From: Acanthacorydalis orientalis
Lineage: Eukaryota > Arthropoda > Insecta > Megaloptera > Corydalidae
Assembly: GCA_034766995.1 (NCBI GenBank)
Contig: CM068323.1
Span: 24,450,346-24,514,345 of the forward strand
DNA length: 64,000 nt
Direction of reading: 5' to 3'
Numbering within the stretch: position 1 is the first letter of the stretch; every line of letters begins with the position of its first letter. A program made the translations under genes and the position numbers. The notes beneath the pieces are model-generated. The model searched no databases. It was not told the DNA's origin and was given only the letters and a program-made list of their open reading frames with translations. Positions 1 to 13,337 of this stretch are shown here, piece by piece.

Positions 1-780
1 ATTTTCTCTCATATTTTTTACATGCAATCTCTTGTAGTTAATAGAAGGAGTGTTAGTTTGTCTGTTGTGGAAATCGTATATTTATTTGTTTTAATTGAAA
101 TGTTTGCAATGGAATTTAAACATGACAGATTGTGGTAATAAGAACATGAGAGAGATAATTTTATACCCAGTAATTCTTCATCGAAATCAACATTTGAGCA
201 ACTGAAGTTCGTAATAGTACTGATAGACATTATTACATGTAAAACGACTTCCATCCTGTACAAATTGTTACATTCCTTGCGTTGAACGCGATTTGATTTA
301 ATTATAACCGCGACGTCAGTGCGAGCATAGATACATATTATGCAAACAATGTATACTGCATTAAATTCGAATCGGCTAATTGAAATTCACAATATCGTTC
401 GCCTAGTCGACTAATTAATTTTATCAGACGCTCATCGTTCGCGATGCGAAACGCAATTTCAGTAACGGATTCGCTCGTACTTCGCGTTGTCGTGTTTTTC
501 GTCCGCGGCACGTGACGCACATTAAACGCCATGCGGCGCGGTCCTCGAGCGTACGAAGAGTACGTCGTATTAACAATGCGCGTCACGTCTTCACGTTGGA
601 TGCAAACCGAGACCGTTTGGTGTGTGGGCTGCGGTTTCTCAGTGCACCTAATTACGGTCAGCGCGCGTCCGTTTGTGTGACCAGTCTTGTAGCAGAGCAC
701 TGAATAATTTTAAACACTTAACAGCTGCACGGTTTACCTGTGACCCTAAAATTAAAAAGAAACGATCGCTTTTAAAGAAA
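1..780. other. CpG-containing non-coding stretch
   Basis: No gene is recognised here. Bases 250-700 are richer in G, C and CpG than the flanks. They contain two overlapping open frames on opposite strands (338-700 minus, 512-703 plus), neither with a recognisable domain. Long antiparallel open frames are expected by chance where stop-rich A/T triplets thin out. The island could be regulatory, but no specific element can be named. Confidence 0.35.
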
Positions 781-2909
781 TAACATACGTGATTAGATAC
801 TAAGTACAGTTGTCCGTACTACGATTAATTTCAATTAACTGTCATATATGCAAATCGTACGGTTACGTTTATACATTTTAATCGAAGAGACATTCTAACA
901 AATCAATACACAATTTATATTAAAAACACAAAGAGTCAGTCAACTTGTATTATACTTACATGCAGTCGATTTTCAAGAAAACTGGTTATCTTGATTTTTT
1001 TAAAAAATCCTGTAATGTTTTATTGTTTCATTTTAAATCTCTTTCATTGACTCAAAAAGGAATTGATTGCACAGTGCCAAATATGGTCTATAAGATGTAC
1101 ATTGTTTAAAAATTCGATTTTTTTTATGGCCGGCTGTATAAGGTTGAGCAATGTCGTACGACAAGATTAATCCTTGTAAGGGCACACTGCGTCTCGTTTC
1201 AATCGAATTTTCAGCTTTATTTATTCACACATCTCCTTACCGTTAGCTGTAAATAGTTTATTTATTCCGTTGACTACATAGATGTTCATAAAATCGAAAT
1301 CTGTTTTATTTTATGTTTAATGAAAGCGGATCTAATTATTATTTACTATTTTTTTTAACTGCCCTCGCAGGCAAGTTTTAAATTCGTGTATTAAATTTCT
1401 TTCTCTTGGTTCTTCATGAATTTAGCATACTCGTACCTCGATGTTGTCTTCACATTCTTCTTTTCTCAAATGTTGATTTTGTTCTTGCCATCATTTTTCG
1501 TCGGGGAAAATTTTCAAAAAGCATCCACAAACGGTTCGTATTCACCCACCCTCTTCCCAGTCCTCACAATACTAAGTACATGTAGTATTTAAAGAAATAG
1601 TGTTGATGAATCTTAACTTTTTATTTAATCTCCACGGTCGTGATTTGTAATTCAACGTCGAAGAAATATTTCTATCGAGCTTTTATCTTAATAATAAAAC
1701 CAAATAATAAAGCACCGGTGTAATAAAATAAACACAGACAAATCTCATTGAATCGAATCTTTTTTGTACTAAGAGTGTTCCGTTCAAATACCAAAGCGTT
1801 TTATTCGAATTCGATTCTAAATTGCATTCTCCAGATCACTGATTCAAATAATATTTTATCTTATTTACGAATTGATTTAGATTTTGTGTTTTATTTTCCT
1901 CGATGTTGCTTTTTTCATGTTTTTTGTCAAATCGACGAATACATGAAACATTTATTTCATCTCATACTTTATTTAAAATCAAAAGGTGTTCTTGTTCCAT
2001 ATCATATAAAATTACAGGTGTACGTGTGCGTGTGTGTGTGTATCTTTGTTGTAAGAGCGTATTCTTATTAGAGATCGAGAGTGGTCGAAAATAGCGAAAT
2101 TAAATATCAAAGCCGGTTCATTTCATTGAATGAATTTAATTGCTGTGCGGCTCAAGGCTATCGATTCAAGGTTACATGTCTTTTTTGCTCGAAATGCGCG
2201 GGAAAACATGTCAAATCGAATCGCGGGCTCGAATTCAACGTCGTTATCAAACGAATCAGTCTACATAGATCAGTGACCGGTGGCGCTGTTCGAACACGCG
2301 GATCGTTTCTATGAATACGATTCGAAATACCAACACACACGGTCGTGCAAAACGAAATAAGAAAACGAACACGAAATCAACACAAGTATATGTTTATGAT
2401 TCAGATAACTAAGCCACATATTGAATGATTGTGGTCTGAAATAGAATAGCATACCTTTGACGTCGACCTCGTCTTGATCGTTTCATTTATATGTCCTCTC
2501 GTCTGCATGTGTTGTATGCTCAGCGAATTCATTTTATTGCTGATGTATTCGTCGCGAAAAAAAACATTTTTGTTCGCTGGGTATGTTGTTTTGGAAAGGA
2601 TATAATTACGAGTATATTTTATACTCATCGCTGCGATAACATATATTTATATTTGTATTACAGCGACCTGTGTTGATAACAAAAAAAAGTGCTGGCAGGA
2701 AAACAAGTATCGAAAATGGGAAATACTAGACACAGTTTATATAATCAATAAAAAAATATATTACTCAACTCTTTATCACCTGTATCAACATAATGCAAGT
2801 CTCTTTGTGTATGAATTTCAAATCACTCATTACATATGTTGTGTTGTTTTTTATTGTATCGAAAATGAAACTTCAACAATATGTAAATTTATTGACTAAC
2901 GATATGTAG
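781..2909. other. AT-rich non-coding stretch
   Basis: No gene, RNA or transposon is recognised. Short open frames at 1,748-2,314 have low-complexity or arbitrary composition, and the first opens on TTG rather than ATG. A small GT-rich run lies at 2,025-2,042. Bases 2,200-2,340 are slightly CpG-richer. Confidence 0.4.
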
Positions 2910-3000
2910 CAGGGGCGGGCAACTTCTTCGATAATAAGAGACACATATAATACTTTTGAATGTTCAAGAGCAACAGAAAATATTATTTTAAAATTGTATT
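2910..3000 (+). mobile_element. hAT-like terminal fragment
   Basis: The sequence CAGGGGCGGGCAACTT starts at 2,910. CAGGGGYGGGCAA-type ends are typical of hAT-superfamily non-autonomous elements. The eight bases just before it (2,902-2,909, ATATGTAG) fit the hAT target pattern nTnnnnAn. No complementary right end or matching target duplication was found downstream, so only one end survives or the other is too decayed to see by eye. Confidence 0.4.
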
Positions 3001-3301
3001 TATAAGTAATAAAAATTACTACTATCTAGTAGTTCTACTTACCAAAGCAGAATATGTTTAATCTCTACTTGTTGAAAACTTTGATTGAGTCTTCTTCATT
3101 TTTGCAGTTAATAGTTTAAGATCTGACTACTACTGTAGATTATTAATATAAAAGTTTAGGAAAATGGCAATGAAATGATAATTTGATTTTTAACACATAA
3201 ATTCTCATTAATATTCTTTATGTTTTCAGCAATAAAAGTTACTCACAGTAAACCAATGTTTTAGTATGAATTTTTCAAAATTGCATTTTATTCTGGGATA
3301 C

Positions 3302-3305
<4 letters not shown>

Positions 3306-3362
<57 letters not shown>

Positions 3363-3363
3363 A
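3306..3363. repeat. (TA)n microsatellite
   Basis: About 58 bp of TA dinucleotides with one TTT interruption near 3,348. The phrase GGGATACTCTGTATATA leads into it at its left edge. Confidence 0.95.
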
Positions 3364-6300
3364 GTTGTAATCTTACAGAGAATCAATTGTATACGTTCCA
3401 AAATACAAACGTACGATTCTTTTCCAGTTTTATATATTACATGCCTTAACAAACACTCACGAAGTGTAAAGGAAAGGGAGTAGATACTATTTTTTAGTTG
3501 AATTTCAAATTATTTTTAGATTTCGTATTAGTAAATCTTTTGAGTGAACGATCCGCGTTTTAAATCTCGCATTTAATCTTGTTACCATGTTCAACATCAT
3601 GTACTCGTGAGATTATTACAACTATTTTTATATTAAATAGCAATCATAAGTGTATAAGTTGTTTCAAAGTTTATTTTAGAACGTTATCGAGATTTATAAA
3701 ATATTCCAGACACTGTTTTTTTTTTAATGAACGTGATATATACCATGAACTCTCTGAACTCTACTTACTAATAAGTTAGATATATGTGACACTGCACTGC
3801 AGTTCAAACGAATTATTTTCTAATTTTTCACTATGACTCAAATTATTTTATTTATTTTTTTGTATGTGAAAATAAATATCGTATGAGAACAGTTAATCAA
3901 ATTAACACTAGACCTGTTTAATATATTAAGGTGAAAATATTAGATATTTAATGTGTTTATGTATTTTTAAACCTGATTGAATGTATCATTTCGTTTTGTA
4001 TTTTATACATTCAGTTGCAGTTGAGTATCAACACGTATTATTATTATCTCATGTAAATATAAAAAAAGGAATTTTTGTTCGCTTATCAACGTGATGTGTG
4101 TACTATTAGGCAGCATCTGGAAATGGTAACACAAAAATAAAACAATACTCGAAGTCGCTCTGTACTTTACAATCCTCTGTTTAGTATCGTCGTAACTGTT
4201 GAATATTTTTCGGCGGCATTCTTGTCGTTATTTAAACTACAACCGATTTACGTAGTACGATTTACGGCATTCCATTCTCGGAGAGACTCTGCCGTCCCCC
4301 TGAACAAATATCGAGTTATTGAAGTAGTTTACACTGCGTGCTATACAATAATAACAGGTAGACAGAGACGGATACGCGATCGTTTATCGGAATGAGATTT
4401 GCTGGAGGTCAGTGCTTCGTAACAAAAGTACCGACCGTTTTTCAAACGAAACGTTGCCTGCTAACGTTGAAGACCACATAACACGCTGTCTGCCTGTCCA
4501 TTCGACTAGTTTAGTTGAACGGACTTGTTTATATGATGGAATTACTGCCCTGTTTTGCACGGTTTTACAAACGTGTACGATTATACACATTCGGAACCTT
4601 TTTTTTGCGTCTCCAAATGGTGTATCAGGTGGTTTGAATATCAAATTCGGAGAAACGGTAAACAGAAATTTGCAAATTAATTTGTCAATCGATATTAACT
4701 TGACTGAACGAATGAGGTTAATTAGCGTTTGTTTATTCGATGAATGTAATTTGAATATTCGCACTAGGATGTTTTTATGAATTTGTTATCGGACAACAGA
4801 TATTTTTCTTTTATAAATGTTTTCTTTGCATGTGTATGTAAATAACTAAATATAAAATTATTCTGTTGTTTAACTTGTTTTTCTTTTTATCGCGTTTCAT
4901 ATTATTACGGTTTAATTAATGAAAAAAGAACCAAAAAATAACTTTAGGCACATATAATAATACAAAATTGAATAATAAACTATAAATAATGATAATAGAT
5001 TTGATATTGGTTTAAAAAAATGATTTTAATAACATTTATTTAAATAAAGTTTATTTTAGAATAATTATATATTTTTAATGATTGTGCAATCATTGTTCTA
5101 TCATTTTTTAATATTGAATATTCCTAGGTTCATTGTCTCTATTCACTCTAATAGTATTTTCTTGTATTTCAAATCGATTTAGCATATGAACAGGTTTGAA
5201 TTATTATTCAGTTTCTAAATCAAACGGAATAAAATATGACTTTCTCGACTGATAAACTGACCTTGACATTGATATTCGATCATTTGCGTATGAATTATAA
5301 TAAACCAGTATTATTTAACGTTTTAAACCTCGCAATATACTTTAAAAAAAAAACAGCATACATAGTGTAAGTATGTGGGTAGACGTGAGTTTCTGTAAAC
5401 TATATCCTAACACAGTTTTAAACAAAAAAAAACTGGTATGCACATATTTATGTCACGGTTTCAGGTAATAAATTGTTGGATGCATATATATTCATCCCAC
5501 AGTCTCGGGCAGTTAATTTCTGTTATGTACATACTAATGGCATGAAGTTCAGAGTGTTAACTGTCGAATAATGCTATCACGGTCAATATCGAAACTTCCA
5601 ACCCGTCAGTATCCACCTTCTAGTATGCAGCCGTAGCATCTGAGTCTCATGTATTAAATAGACGACCACAACAGAGGCCGAGTCAGTTATATTGTCTATA
5701 AAATATCAATGACCGAAACATTCTATATAATGGCCGCGAGTGTCGTTCGCAGATAACATTCAATATTGTTCTATGTAACATAATTGTGTCCGAACATAAT
5801 AATATTTCATTCATATAAATGTTCTATGGATGGGTCAGCCCGTCATTCATTGTGATGCTGTTTCCGGTATGTTCGACTTCTTGTCAACAGATAATACCAC
5901 ACACAATATGAAATTTGAACCTGAAGGTCTGTCCGTGCGACACATTCTATCAGTTGACAATTTCGGTTTAATTACCAGCCACGGCCTTGTGTGACGAGCG
6001 ACGATTTATTTTAAAAAGTGTATAAATTATCTATAATGTTTTTTTAATGTGCAGACTTTCATAAATGTTCCAAAAATTGGAAATGTACATTTATAATGAA
6101 ACATTCCGGTTGTCGTTTTCAATTAAAATAATTTATCACTGCAATGAACACATAAAAAGTCTGTAATTTATTTAATGTTTCTATTTTTAGAAGTGAAAAG
6201 TAAATACTAGGATTTAATCAAGTCGTGTGGAATTTGAAATGAGCGATTTTATTAATTTCGTTTTTAATCTACAAATACATTTGACATCGTGTCACGAAAA

Positions 6301-7188
6301 TCGTGTCAATCAGATAATCATAAATTTAACATTTGATTAATGAAAAGATGATTCGACAATTTCTTACTTCATTTGAATACTTATTATAGGTCTAAATAAG
6401 TAAACCAATTGTAATGGACGTTTCCAATATTTGATCAATATTTATGTACATTAAACATAAGTGCAATGAGACTTTTTTAATTTTAATTGTATTATTTGGA
6501 ATCAAATTCCTTTTTTTATTTTACTGACTATAATCGAACTTTATTATAACGAGTTACCACCTGTACAGAGCAAAGTATAAATGGATTTTAATCTTCGCAC
6601 ATTTTTATACAGACACTAACTTTTTTATAATGAACTCGTTTCGTGGATATACCGAGAAACGTCGATCCTCTAAAGAGTTTAATTCTCAGCGCGACTGATA
6701 GTAAAACTCATTTTTTCAACAGATAAAATGTAAATTGTTCTGCGTACCTTCAAGTTCTGAATTTATCGAATATAAAGCTGGTGTTTATGTCTCACAACAT
6801 AATTCAATTTTACAATCAATAAACAGCGGTGTAATAAAACAGTTAAATGTCTTTATGATTATCCGGTACGAAACACGAAGACCCGGCATGAGTTCGTCTC
6901 TTTTAGGACCGGTTTCGATTTGTCATCTCTTGGTAGGTTTTGAATTTCGAGTTCGAAGTCGAATCCATGTAGAAGAAGTGAACTTGTACATTGTGTACAC
7001 GATTCGTACAAAACAAATTAACATGACATGTTATTGAATAGAAATTTTATACAAGAATATATTTATTTCGTACAGGAAAAGTATAATTCTATGCTTTCTT
7101 TTTTTAAGAAGCGTATCCGGTTATTTAAAAAAAATATCTCTAATTGGGAAATATTGTTCTAAATTTTAGACTGATTATAAATAATTTA

Positions 7189-7196
<8 letters not shown>
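3364..7196. other. Long non-coding stretch with two CpG-richer patches
   Basis: No gene is recognised. Patches at about 4,180-4,780 and 5,480-6,010 are less AT-rich than the surroundings. The first carries overlapping antiparallel open frames (4,384-4,764 minus, 4,412-4,780 plus) with no identifiable domain. A TGACCTTGA at 5,258-5,266 is, on the minus strand, TCAAGGTCA, the binding consensus of FTZ-F1/ERR-type nuclear receptors. A single site is weak evidence. The patches may be regulatory islands. Confidence 0.3.

Positions 7197-7235
<39 letters not shown>
7197..7235. repeat. (TA)n microsatellite
   Basis: An uninterrupted TA run of about 39 bp, preceded by two ACAT steps. An (AAT)n run of about 20 bp lies nearby at 7,521-7,540. 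Confidence 0.95.
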
Positions 7236-7238
<3 letters not shown>

Positions 7239-8711
7239 TATCATAAATTGTGTAATGATTAGTAAAACCTATGTACATATTTTTTAATATATTTATATTA
7301 ATATTTCCTTTATCTGTATTTATTGATTTTAACAAACTACTTTTGTAAAGAAATATTACTGAACAGAAAATACAGAAAGGTACATCCTTTAATAATACAT
7401 TTACAGAATAATAATAATGTCGTTTGTATTTTAATTTCAGTACTAAAAATAATTATTTTAAATGCGTTTGTCGATTGATTGATCGAAAGGCGTGCCGATA
7501 ACGAGTACTATAATCACACAAATAATAATAATAATAAATACACATCAACATAAATCATTTTATTGGGACACACCTACGCAAATCATTTTATATTCAAATA
7601 CGTTCAAGTCTTAGCGTTCAATAACTGTCATGTTCGTAAATATGAATTAAATATCAGTTTAAAAAGTCTGTTATGGAGGAAAACATGCATATTTTAAATA
7701 ATATATTAAGAGAGCTTCACGACGACATATCTGGAATACATGTTCGTCGATTTTAAAATTTAATTAAAAAAGACTTGACCGTGTGCGACCGAGCATTGAC
7801 ATACAAGATTGCTTCTTTTCTTCTGCTTTTTTTCAGACAAATTGACAGTTTTTGTCCATTGGAGATTATGTATCCCCTTATATTGAATAAGGATATGCCC
7901 GACGAGACGCCAGTAAACTGTCAACGTTAATTTATAGATAAAAGTTTGACTTTTGTTCTTATATGTTCAGATACTGGTTTTTTGCATTAAAATATTTTTT
8001 TTCGAAAATGTAGTGTCTTTTGAGTCACTAGTAGTTTGGATATTTGAAGTGGAAAATGATGTAAATAGTTAATTGAATATTTTCATAGAAAAATACTATT
8101 CAGATTTTCAGATTCTATCTATTATTTATTGTCAGTAATTATACATGTTCTCTGTCTTTTTTATTCATTCTATATACACTTTTAGATTATTTTGAATATC
8201 GTTTCATATGAAGGAAGAATTTTACGGTATATATATATATAGTTCTAAAATGTTAGAATTTTCTGTACGTTGTTATTTAATTTAATTATTACATTAATTC
8301 TAAGAACAATAATTATACTCTCTGTCTAAATATAATTAATTGAACTGTTCAACTACCAGCAAACTGATGGATTACTGACAAAACCTGTCCAAATATATAA
8401 AAAAATTTTTCTGCAATTACTGATTTAATAAATAAGAATATAAATGTTACTACCTTGAAATAGAAGGTTTAAGTAGGTATGCCACAAAACATTTTAATGA
8501 ATATTTGTTCTTATTTTTATATCACACGATTGCAATTAAAATATTATACTATTTGTCCTAGTATTGGTTACTTCATCCTAGTGTTATATTTTTTATCAGC
8601 GTGGTTATAAAAATATTTAATAGATACAGTTCTAGAATTTATTATGATATACATACCATTGTGTCTAAATTGTTTTGATTATTAATAATTATATGTGCTT
8701 GAATTTGATTT
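7236..8711. other. AT-rich non-coding stretch
   Basis: No gene or transposon is recognised between the TA array and the splice-site-like element at 8,718. A very short TA run occurs at 8,229-8,241. Confidence 0.4.
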
Positions 8712-8717
8712 CAAAAA

Positions 8718-8787
8718 ACTAATTATTTTTTCTGTTTGTTTCAGGTGAGTGTCCATTTTTTATTTTTATTGTACTAGAGTGGTAAGT
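8718..8787 (+). promoter_or_regulatory. Candidate recursive splice site with short cryptic exon
   Basis: A branch-point-like CTAAT (8,719-8,723) is followed by a pyrimidine-dominated tract and TTTCAG ending at 8,744. This is fused with no gap to GTGAGT (8,745-8,750). A second donor, G|GTAAGT, begins at 8,782, which defines a possible 37-nt cryptic exon, 8,745-8,781. An acceptor that also rebuilds a donor is the hallmark of recursive splicing (ratchet points) in long insect introns. A short cryptic exon with its own downstream donor is the arrangement described for Drosophila recursive sites. It is the only CAG|GTRAGT I found on either strand. It implies that the host gene runs left to right. 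A chance match cannot be excluded without RNA data. Confidence 0.5.
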
Positions 8788-9751
8788 CTGTAAAAATAAA
8801 TATATTTATGTTCAATTAAGAAACACTATTAACAAAATACTATTTCTACAATAAACCAGGAGGATTTTCATATTTTCTAAAATATACAGACATAAAAGTA
8901 TTTATTAATATTCATACAGGAGTTAGTTTTAATTTTTATGGATGTGCAGTTAGTTTATAAAAATAATAAATGGCAACGATTCGTGTCTCATTACATTTGT
9001 CCTACACTGTACATAATTGAGTTTAAAAAACATAATTAATATTCGTACAATAATAGATCTATTAATAACGTTGTTTATTGAACGTTTTTATGAATGATTC
9101 AAAACAGAACGATTACGTCATCCCATTTTTATATAAAAATATACGCATATGTTTTCTTGTGTATCCTTTATGCAAATCACGAAGAGAGTGATCTTTTCAG
9201 TTTTCAACCTCCTATTCATATTAAATTACTTCCTTTTCTCATTTAAATTCAAGTATGCCTCAAACTTTAATTAATTTACTATAAAACGCGAACTTAATTC
9301 AATTTCTCATCTTATTTCATTATTAAAGTAATTTAATAATCATAAAAGTGGATGTACACAGTTTTTTTAAATTTTCCAATATATATATATATATATATAT
9401 ATCGTATAAAAAATTCTTGTAACGTTTTTTTTTACTCAAGTTCATTGATCTTAAAAACTTATTATCTTCAAAACCCTGTTGTCGTAAAATCTTAAAGTGA
9501 TAAGTCTTAAAGATAAATTATTCGGCACGAACTGGAATGGGCTTCAATTACAGAGAGTTAAATTGTTAAATAGGGGGTTTAAAAGTATTTCTTAACAACG
9601 ATTAATATTATATATTACAAACCAGTCTGTAAATTTTTTTGCAAAATATCTTTGGAGATTGTAAATAATATAACAACAAAGTGCTTTTATTTATGAATTG
9701 TCTATGTTATACAATAATGCATTTGATATTTTTAATATGAACGAAAGAATT

Positions 9752-9794
<43 letters not shown>

Positions 9795-10040
9795 TTCGTC
9801 GCCATATATAATAGATGTAGACTGTTTCTTAGTTAGAAATTCAGTGATGTATGAATTTAAAAAATATGAGAAATTGCTCAGTGTGTGTGAATTGTCATTA
9901 CCATAAAATATTTTCCAGACATATTATAAACCACAATTTTTTTCTGCTCAGAATTAATTATTAATCATTAGTGCTTTTCGATGGAAATGCATTCATTCTC
10001 AGAATGCCAAGGTTCAGGAACATCTAGACAGATCTTAATA
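8788..10040. other. AT-rich non-coding stretch
   Basis: No gene is seen. Two short TA arrays lie at 9,379-9,402 and 9,758-9,788. Bases 9,971-10,010 contain CGATGGAAATGC and TCTCAGAATG phrases related to the dispersed repeat family that follows. Confidence 0.4.
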
Positions 10041-10135
10041 CAGAGAATGATGGTATCGCTATCGAAATATGCATAGGAAAAAATCAAAAATAATCGATTA
10101 TTAATATATTTTTTAAAACGATCACAGATTTAAGA
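10041..10135 (+). repeat. Dispersed hammerhead-like repeat, copy 1
   Basis: Contains AGAATGATGGTATCGCTATC followed by GAAAT and then ATCAAAAATAATCGATTATT. It matches other copies at 13,885, 18,589, 19,732 and, on the minus strand, 26,585 and 28,070. The core can form a short stem closed by GAAA. The copy is degenerate and has no coding part. Confidence 0.5.
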
Positions 10136-10203
10136 AAACCGCACATTCGTTCTATATATTAATAAATTAATCAGTGCATTCATGATACACATTTTTGTAC
10201 TGA

Positions 10204-10206
<3 letters not shown>

Positions 10207-10284
<78 letters not shown>
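10207..10284. repeat. (TA)n microsatellite
   Basis: An uninterrupted TA run of about 78 bp, the longest pure run in this part of the window. It sits between two copies of the dispersed hammerhead-like repeat. Confidence 0.95.
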
Positions 10285-10285
<1 letters not shown>

Positions 10286-10286
<1 letters not shown>

Positions 10287-10400
10287 ATTTGATTCTGACA
10301 TTTCCATCGAAATGCGCATAAGCAGCAATCAAAAATGATTAAGAATTAATCATTAAATTTTTTTGTGGTTTTTGGAGTGATTAAAATTTTGTGAGGAAGC
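10286..10400 (+). repeat. Dispersed hammerhead-like repeat, copy 2
   Basis: Contains CCATCGAAATGCGCATAAGC, then AATCAAAAATGATTAAGAAT and a GGAGTGATTAAAATTTT tail. The 5' half of the core is not recognisable, perhaps replaced by the adjoining TA array. The tail resembles that of the 13,885 copy (CGGAGTGAAAGGATAAT). Confidence 0.45.
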
Positions 10401-11126
10401 GAATTTGGCCACAGTAACAAAATTATACTAATTGGAATATTCTTTAATATAAAATAATGTAAATTAGAATATATTTTTATAACAATTTGTAATCAAACAC
10501 TGTACATTATTTTCATAACCTTGTAACATTTCTCTTACACAAAAAAACATCAAATGTTGGGATGTAAGTAAACTTGATACGTCTTGCAGACACTGTTCTT
10601 TTTTAAAAAAAAATATATACCGAAATGTACAACTCGCAAACAACAGAATATACATGACGAGACGTCTGTGTGCATCCTCGCGTAATAATACGATTATTAG
10701 AGACGTTAATGAAGATGGAAAGTGTATAAATTAAATCGAAAACGGAGATCTTTGTGTTCCGTTCGTGCGGAGTGTGTGCGTGTGTGTGTACAGGGAAGAA
10801 AAGGACAGAGGAGAGAAATAAATGTATCGAGGGCACACGCCATGCGAACGAACGAACATGCACCGAATGCATCCTCGGGGTGTTTGAACTATGACGCACA
10901 CGTCGGAATTAATTTATTCAATTAATGTGGCAACGTTTATTAGTTCAGTTTAACCCTGTTCACCTCATCAACGCTCGACACCGTCGTACGTTTAATAAAT
11001 CCACCTCATGACTATTCATCTTTCGCTTCTTTGCTTTCACGTCACTCACAGTTTTCGAACACGTGTCGTGGGATTCGACGTTAAAGGAAACTTCTATCCT
11101 GGATGCAGTTATTGTACCGAAATTCG

Positions 11127-11129
<3 letters not shown>
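10401..11129. other. Non-coding stretch with CpG-richer patch
   Basis: No gene is recognised. Bases about 10,640-11,130 carry frequent CG dinucleotides and mixed short open frames on both strands without known domains. The patch ends at a TA array. Confidence 0.35.
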
Positions 11130-11163
<34 letters not shown>

Positions 11164-11262
11164 ATCGTGGTTGTTCATGTTTACATTAACATTTCCAATA
11201 AATGTGCATATGTGCATTGATTTGTTTACACTTTCCCATATATATATATATATATATATAAT
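11130..11262. repeat. Two short (TA)n arrays
   Basis: TA runs lie at 11,130-11,159 and 11,238-11,260, about 78 bp apart. Confidence 0.9.
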
Positions 11263-11530
11263 AAATCACATGTTGTTATAGAAGCATTGTTTTATTCTAA
11301 AAAATTAATTAATCCGCTATAATGTTACAATATTTATCATATAATAAAATGTTTAATATTTTGTATTTTGAAGTATCAAAAGTCTAAAAATTATACAAGG
11401 TATCTTTTGATATTTTCCGATAACTTAAATCATTGTTGGCAACACATAGGGCCCTTTCGACACAAAAATATACAGAAACTTGCACAAAATTCCATAAACA
11501 CAAATCATACACATACCCACCCCACAGGGA

Positions 11531-11533
<3 letters not shown>

Positions 11534-11599
<66 letters not shown>
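11534..11599. repeat. (TA)n microsatellite
   Basis: A TA run of about 66 bp. Short open frames across it translate to alternating Tyr-Ile and are artefacts. Confidence 0.95.
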
Positions 11600-11604
<5 letters not shown>

Positions 11605-11870
11605 GAGGGAGATACTTGAGTACACACATGTACAAACACAGTAGATAAACAATTAACCCTTCTCATATAAATTTTTATCAAACGAGGTAAAAAAAAAAAC
11701 ATAAATGTGACATATAGGACAATCGTCGTAACAACGACTATACTTTCGTACCGCGGACGATCAAGATTCCGGCGCGCGCTGATGGCATCGAGCCGCGCCG
11801 CCTGTTCTTTCAATCTCCCCGCTCATTTTGTTCAAGTCGTTTTCAGACACATTTCGGTTTACTTAATTTT

Positions 11871-11874
<4 letters not shown>

Positions 11875-11944
<70 letters not shown>

Positions 11945-11955
11945 CATATATATAC

Positions 11956-11987
<32 letters not shown>

Positions 11988-12015
11988 TTATATATATATT
12001 TATATATATATATAT
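11875..12015. repeat. Compound (TA)n microsatellite
   Basis: About 141 bp of TA steps broken by TTATACAT, CATATATACAT and TTTATATA interruptions. It is the longest AT array in the window. The periodic interruptions suggest internal slippage after point mutation. Confidence 0.95.
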
Positions 12016-12476
12016 GTATGTGTGTTTGTACGTATGTGTGATGAATATATGTATAATAGGATATCACTTATTTAGCCACAAGCTTTTCAATCTACTTTCA
12101 TGAAAATTTGTTCTCAGTCGGATAATGTTTAAATGTATCGACAAGACGAAAAGAGTGTACGGTTTCACCTAGGAAAAAAACTCAACAATATCCACTAAAT
12201 TGATATGAAACCGAATTAATATTATTGATTACGTTCAGCCACCTTTGTAATTGATAATATAAATTTAATTCCACTTCTATCTGACTTCAATATCGATTTT
12301 TATACATCACTTATATCCTGATTACTTTGTAAAAACAGCACGGACAATTCATGTTCATTTTTTGACTTCCTCTAACTTATATTTATAAATTATTATTAGA
12401 TATAGGTAGCCATTGTAATATATCATAAAGACAAATGAAACAAACTGGTTTCTTATCGAAACTAATTAACACACAC

Positions 12477-12508
<32 letters not shown>

Positions 12509-12619
12509 CAAAATGTCTATTTTGAACACTTTTTAATTGTCATTATTCATATTTGTTCGGAGTTTGGAAACAGAAATGGAATTATTATCGAAAATGACAC
12601 AACCAACTGTACTCTTAGC

Positions 12620-12654
<35 letters not shown>

Positions 12655-13337
12655 GCACACAAACATAATTATAAAATTTCACACTTTATAACATGTTTAA
12701 AAATTGTAGAGATCGGTTGAATTATACACTCACAGTAAATTTGAAAAAGAAAAATGTTAAATTATATTTATTCTATTTTAACTATCACTAATTTTAGCTG
12801 TCTGATAAAAATCAGATAGCTAAAATTGTAGTATACCTCGCGTTATCTACTTGAATCGCAAAAAAAGGTAGTTACTTTGAAAATGAGCTAAAACTAATCT
12901 ATTTAAAATGCATGTTGGTAAATGCTGATAGCACATACTGTAGAATTTTTTTTGTCGCGTTTTTAAAATGTACACGGGTTATTAAATATGCGAGTACATT
13001 CCTTCGTGCACGTAATAAAACATTCGTTGGGAAAATAGTTGTCGACAGCATAAACATAAAGAGCTGTAATGGTTATCAAAGAAATGCAATGTCAACGAAC
13101 GGTTTAGATTTCGAAAAAAGACGTTATTTATAGACATGCATAAGCATACATTTTCTCAATCAGAAAAACGATAAAAAGGATTTCTTTAGTAAACTGCTTT
13201 GTTTTTTTATCGAGATGACAATTGAGATACAAGATTGGGTAGCCAAAGACAGTTTTTTTATAGCTATTTCATATTCTACGCAAGGGAAGTGTTTATGTGG
13301 GTCAGATAAGCCTATTCTTTTAGAAGCATAATATATC

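Noticed and set aside
338..703. 120-codon minus frame and 63-codon plus frame
   Set aside because: They overlap on opposite strands in a CpG-richer patch and neither shows a domain or signal. Overlap of this kind is typical of chance frames.
5258..5266. TCAAGGTCA on the minus strand as an FTZ-F1/ERR site
   Set aside because: A single 9-mer without a cluster or known target is not enough for a feature.
11384..12075. Several 70-120 codon open frames on both strands
   Set aside because: They translate (TA)n arrays into Tyr-Ile repeats and have no independent support. The same holds for frames across the arrays at 17,142, 20,572, 26,188, 49,150, 50,438, 54,884, 57,039 and 60,832.
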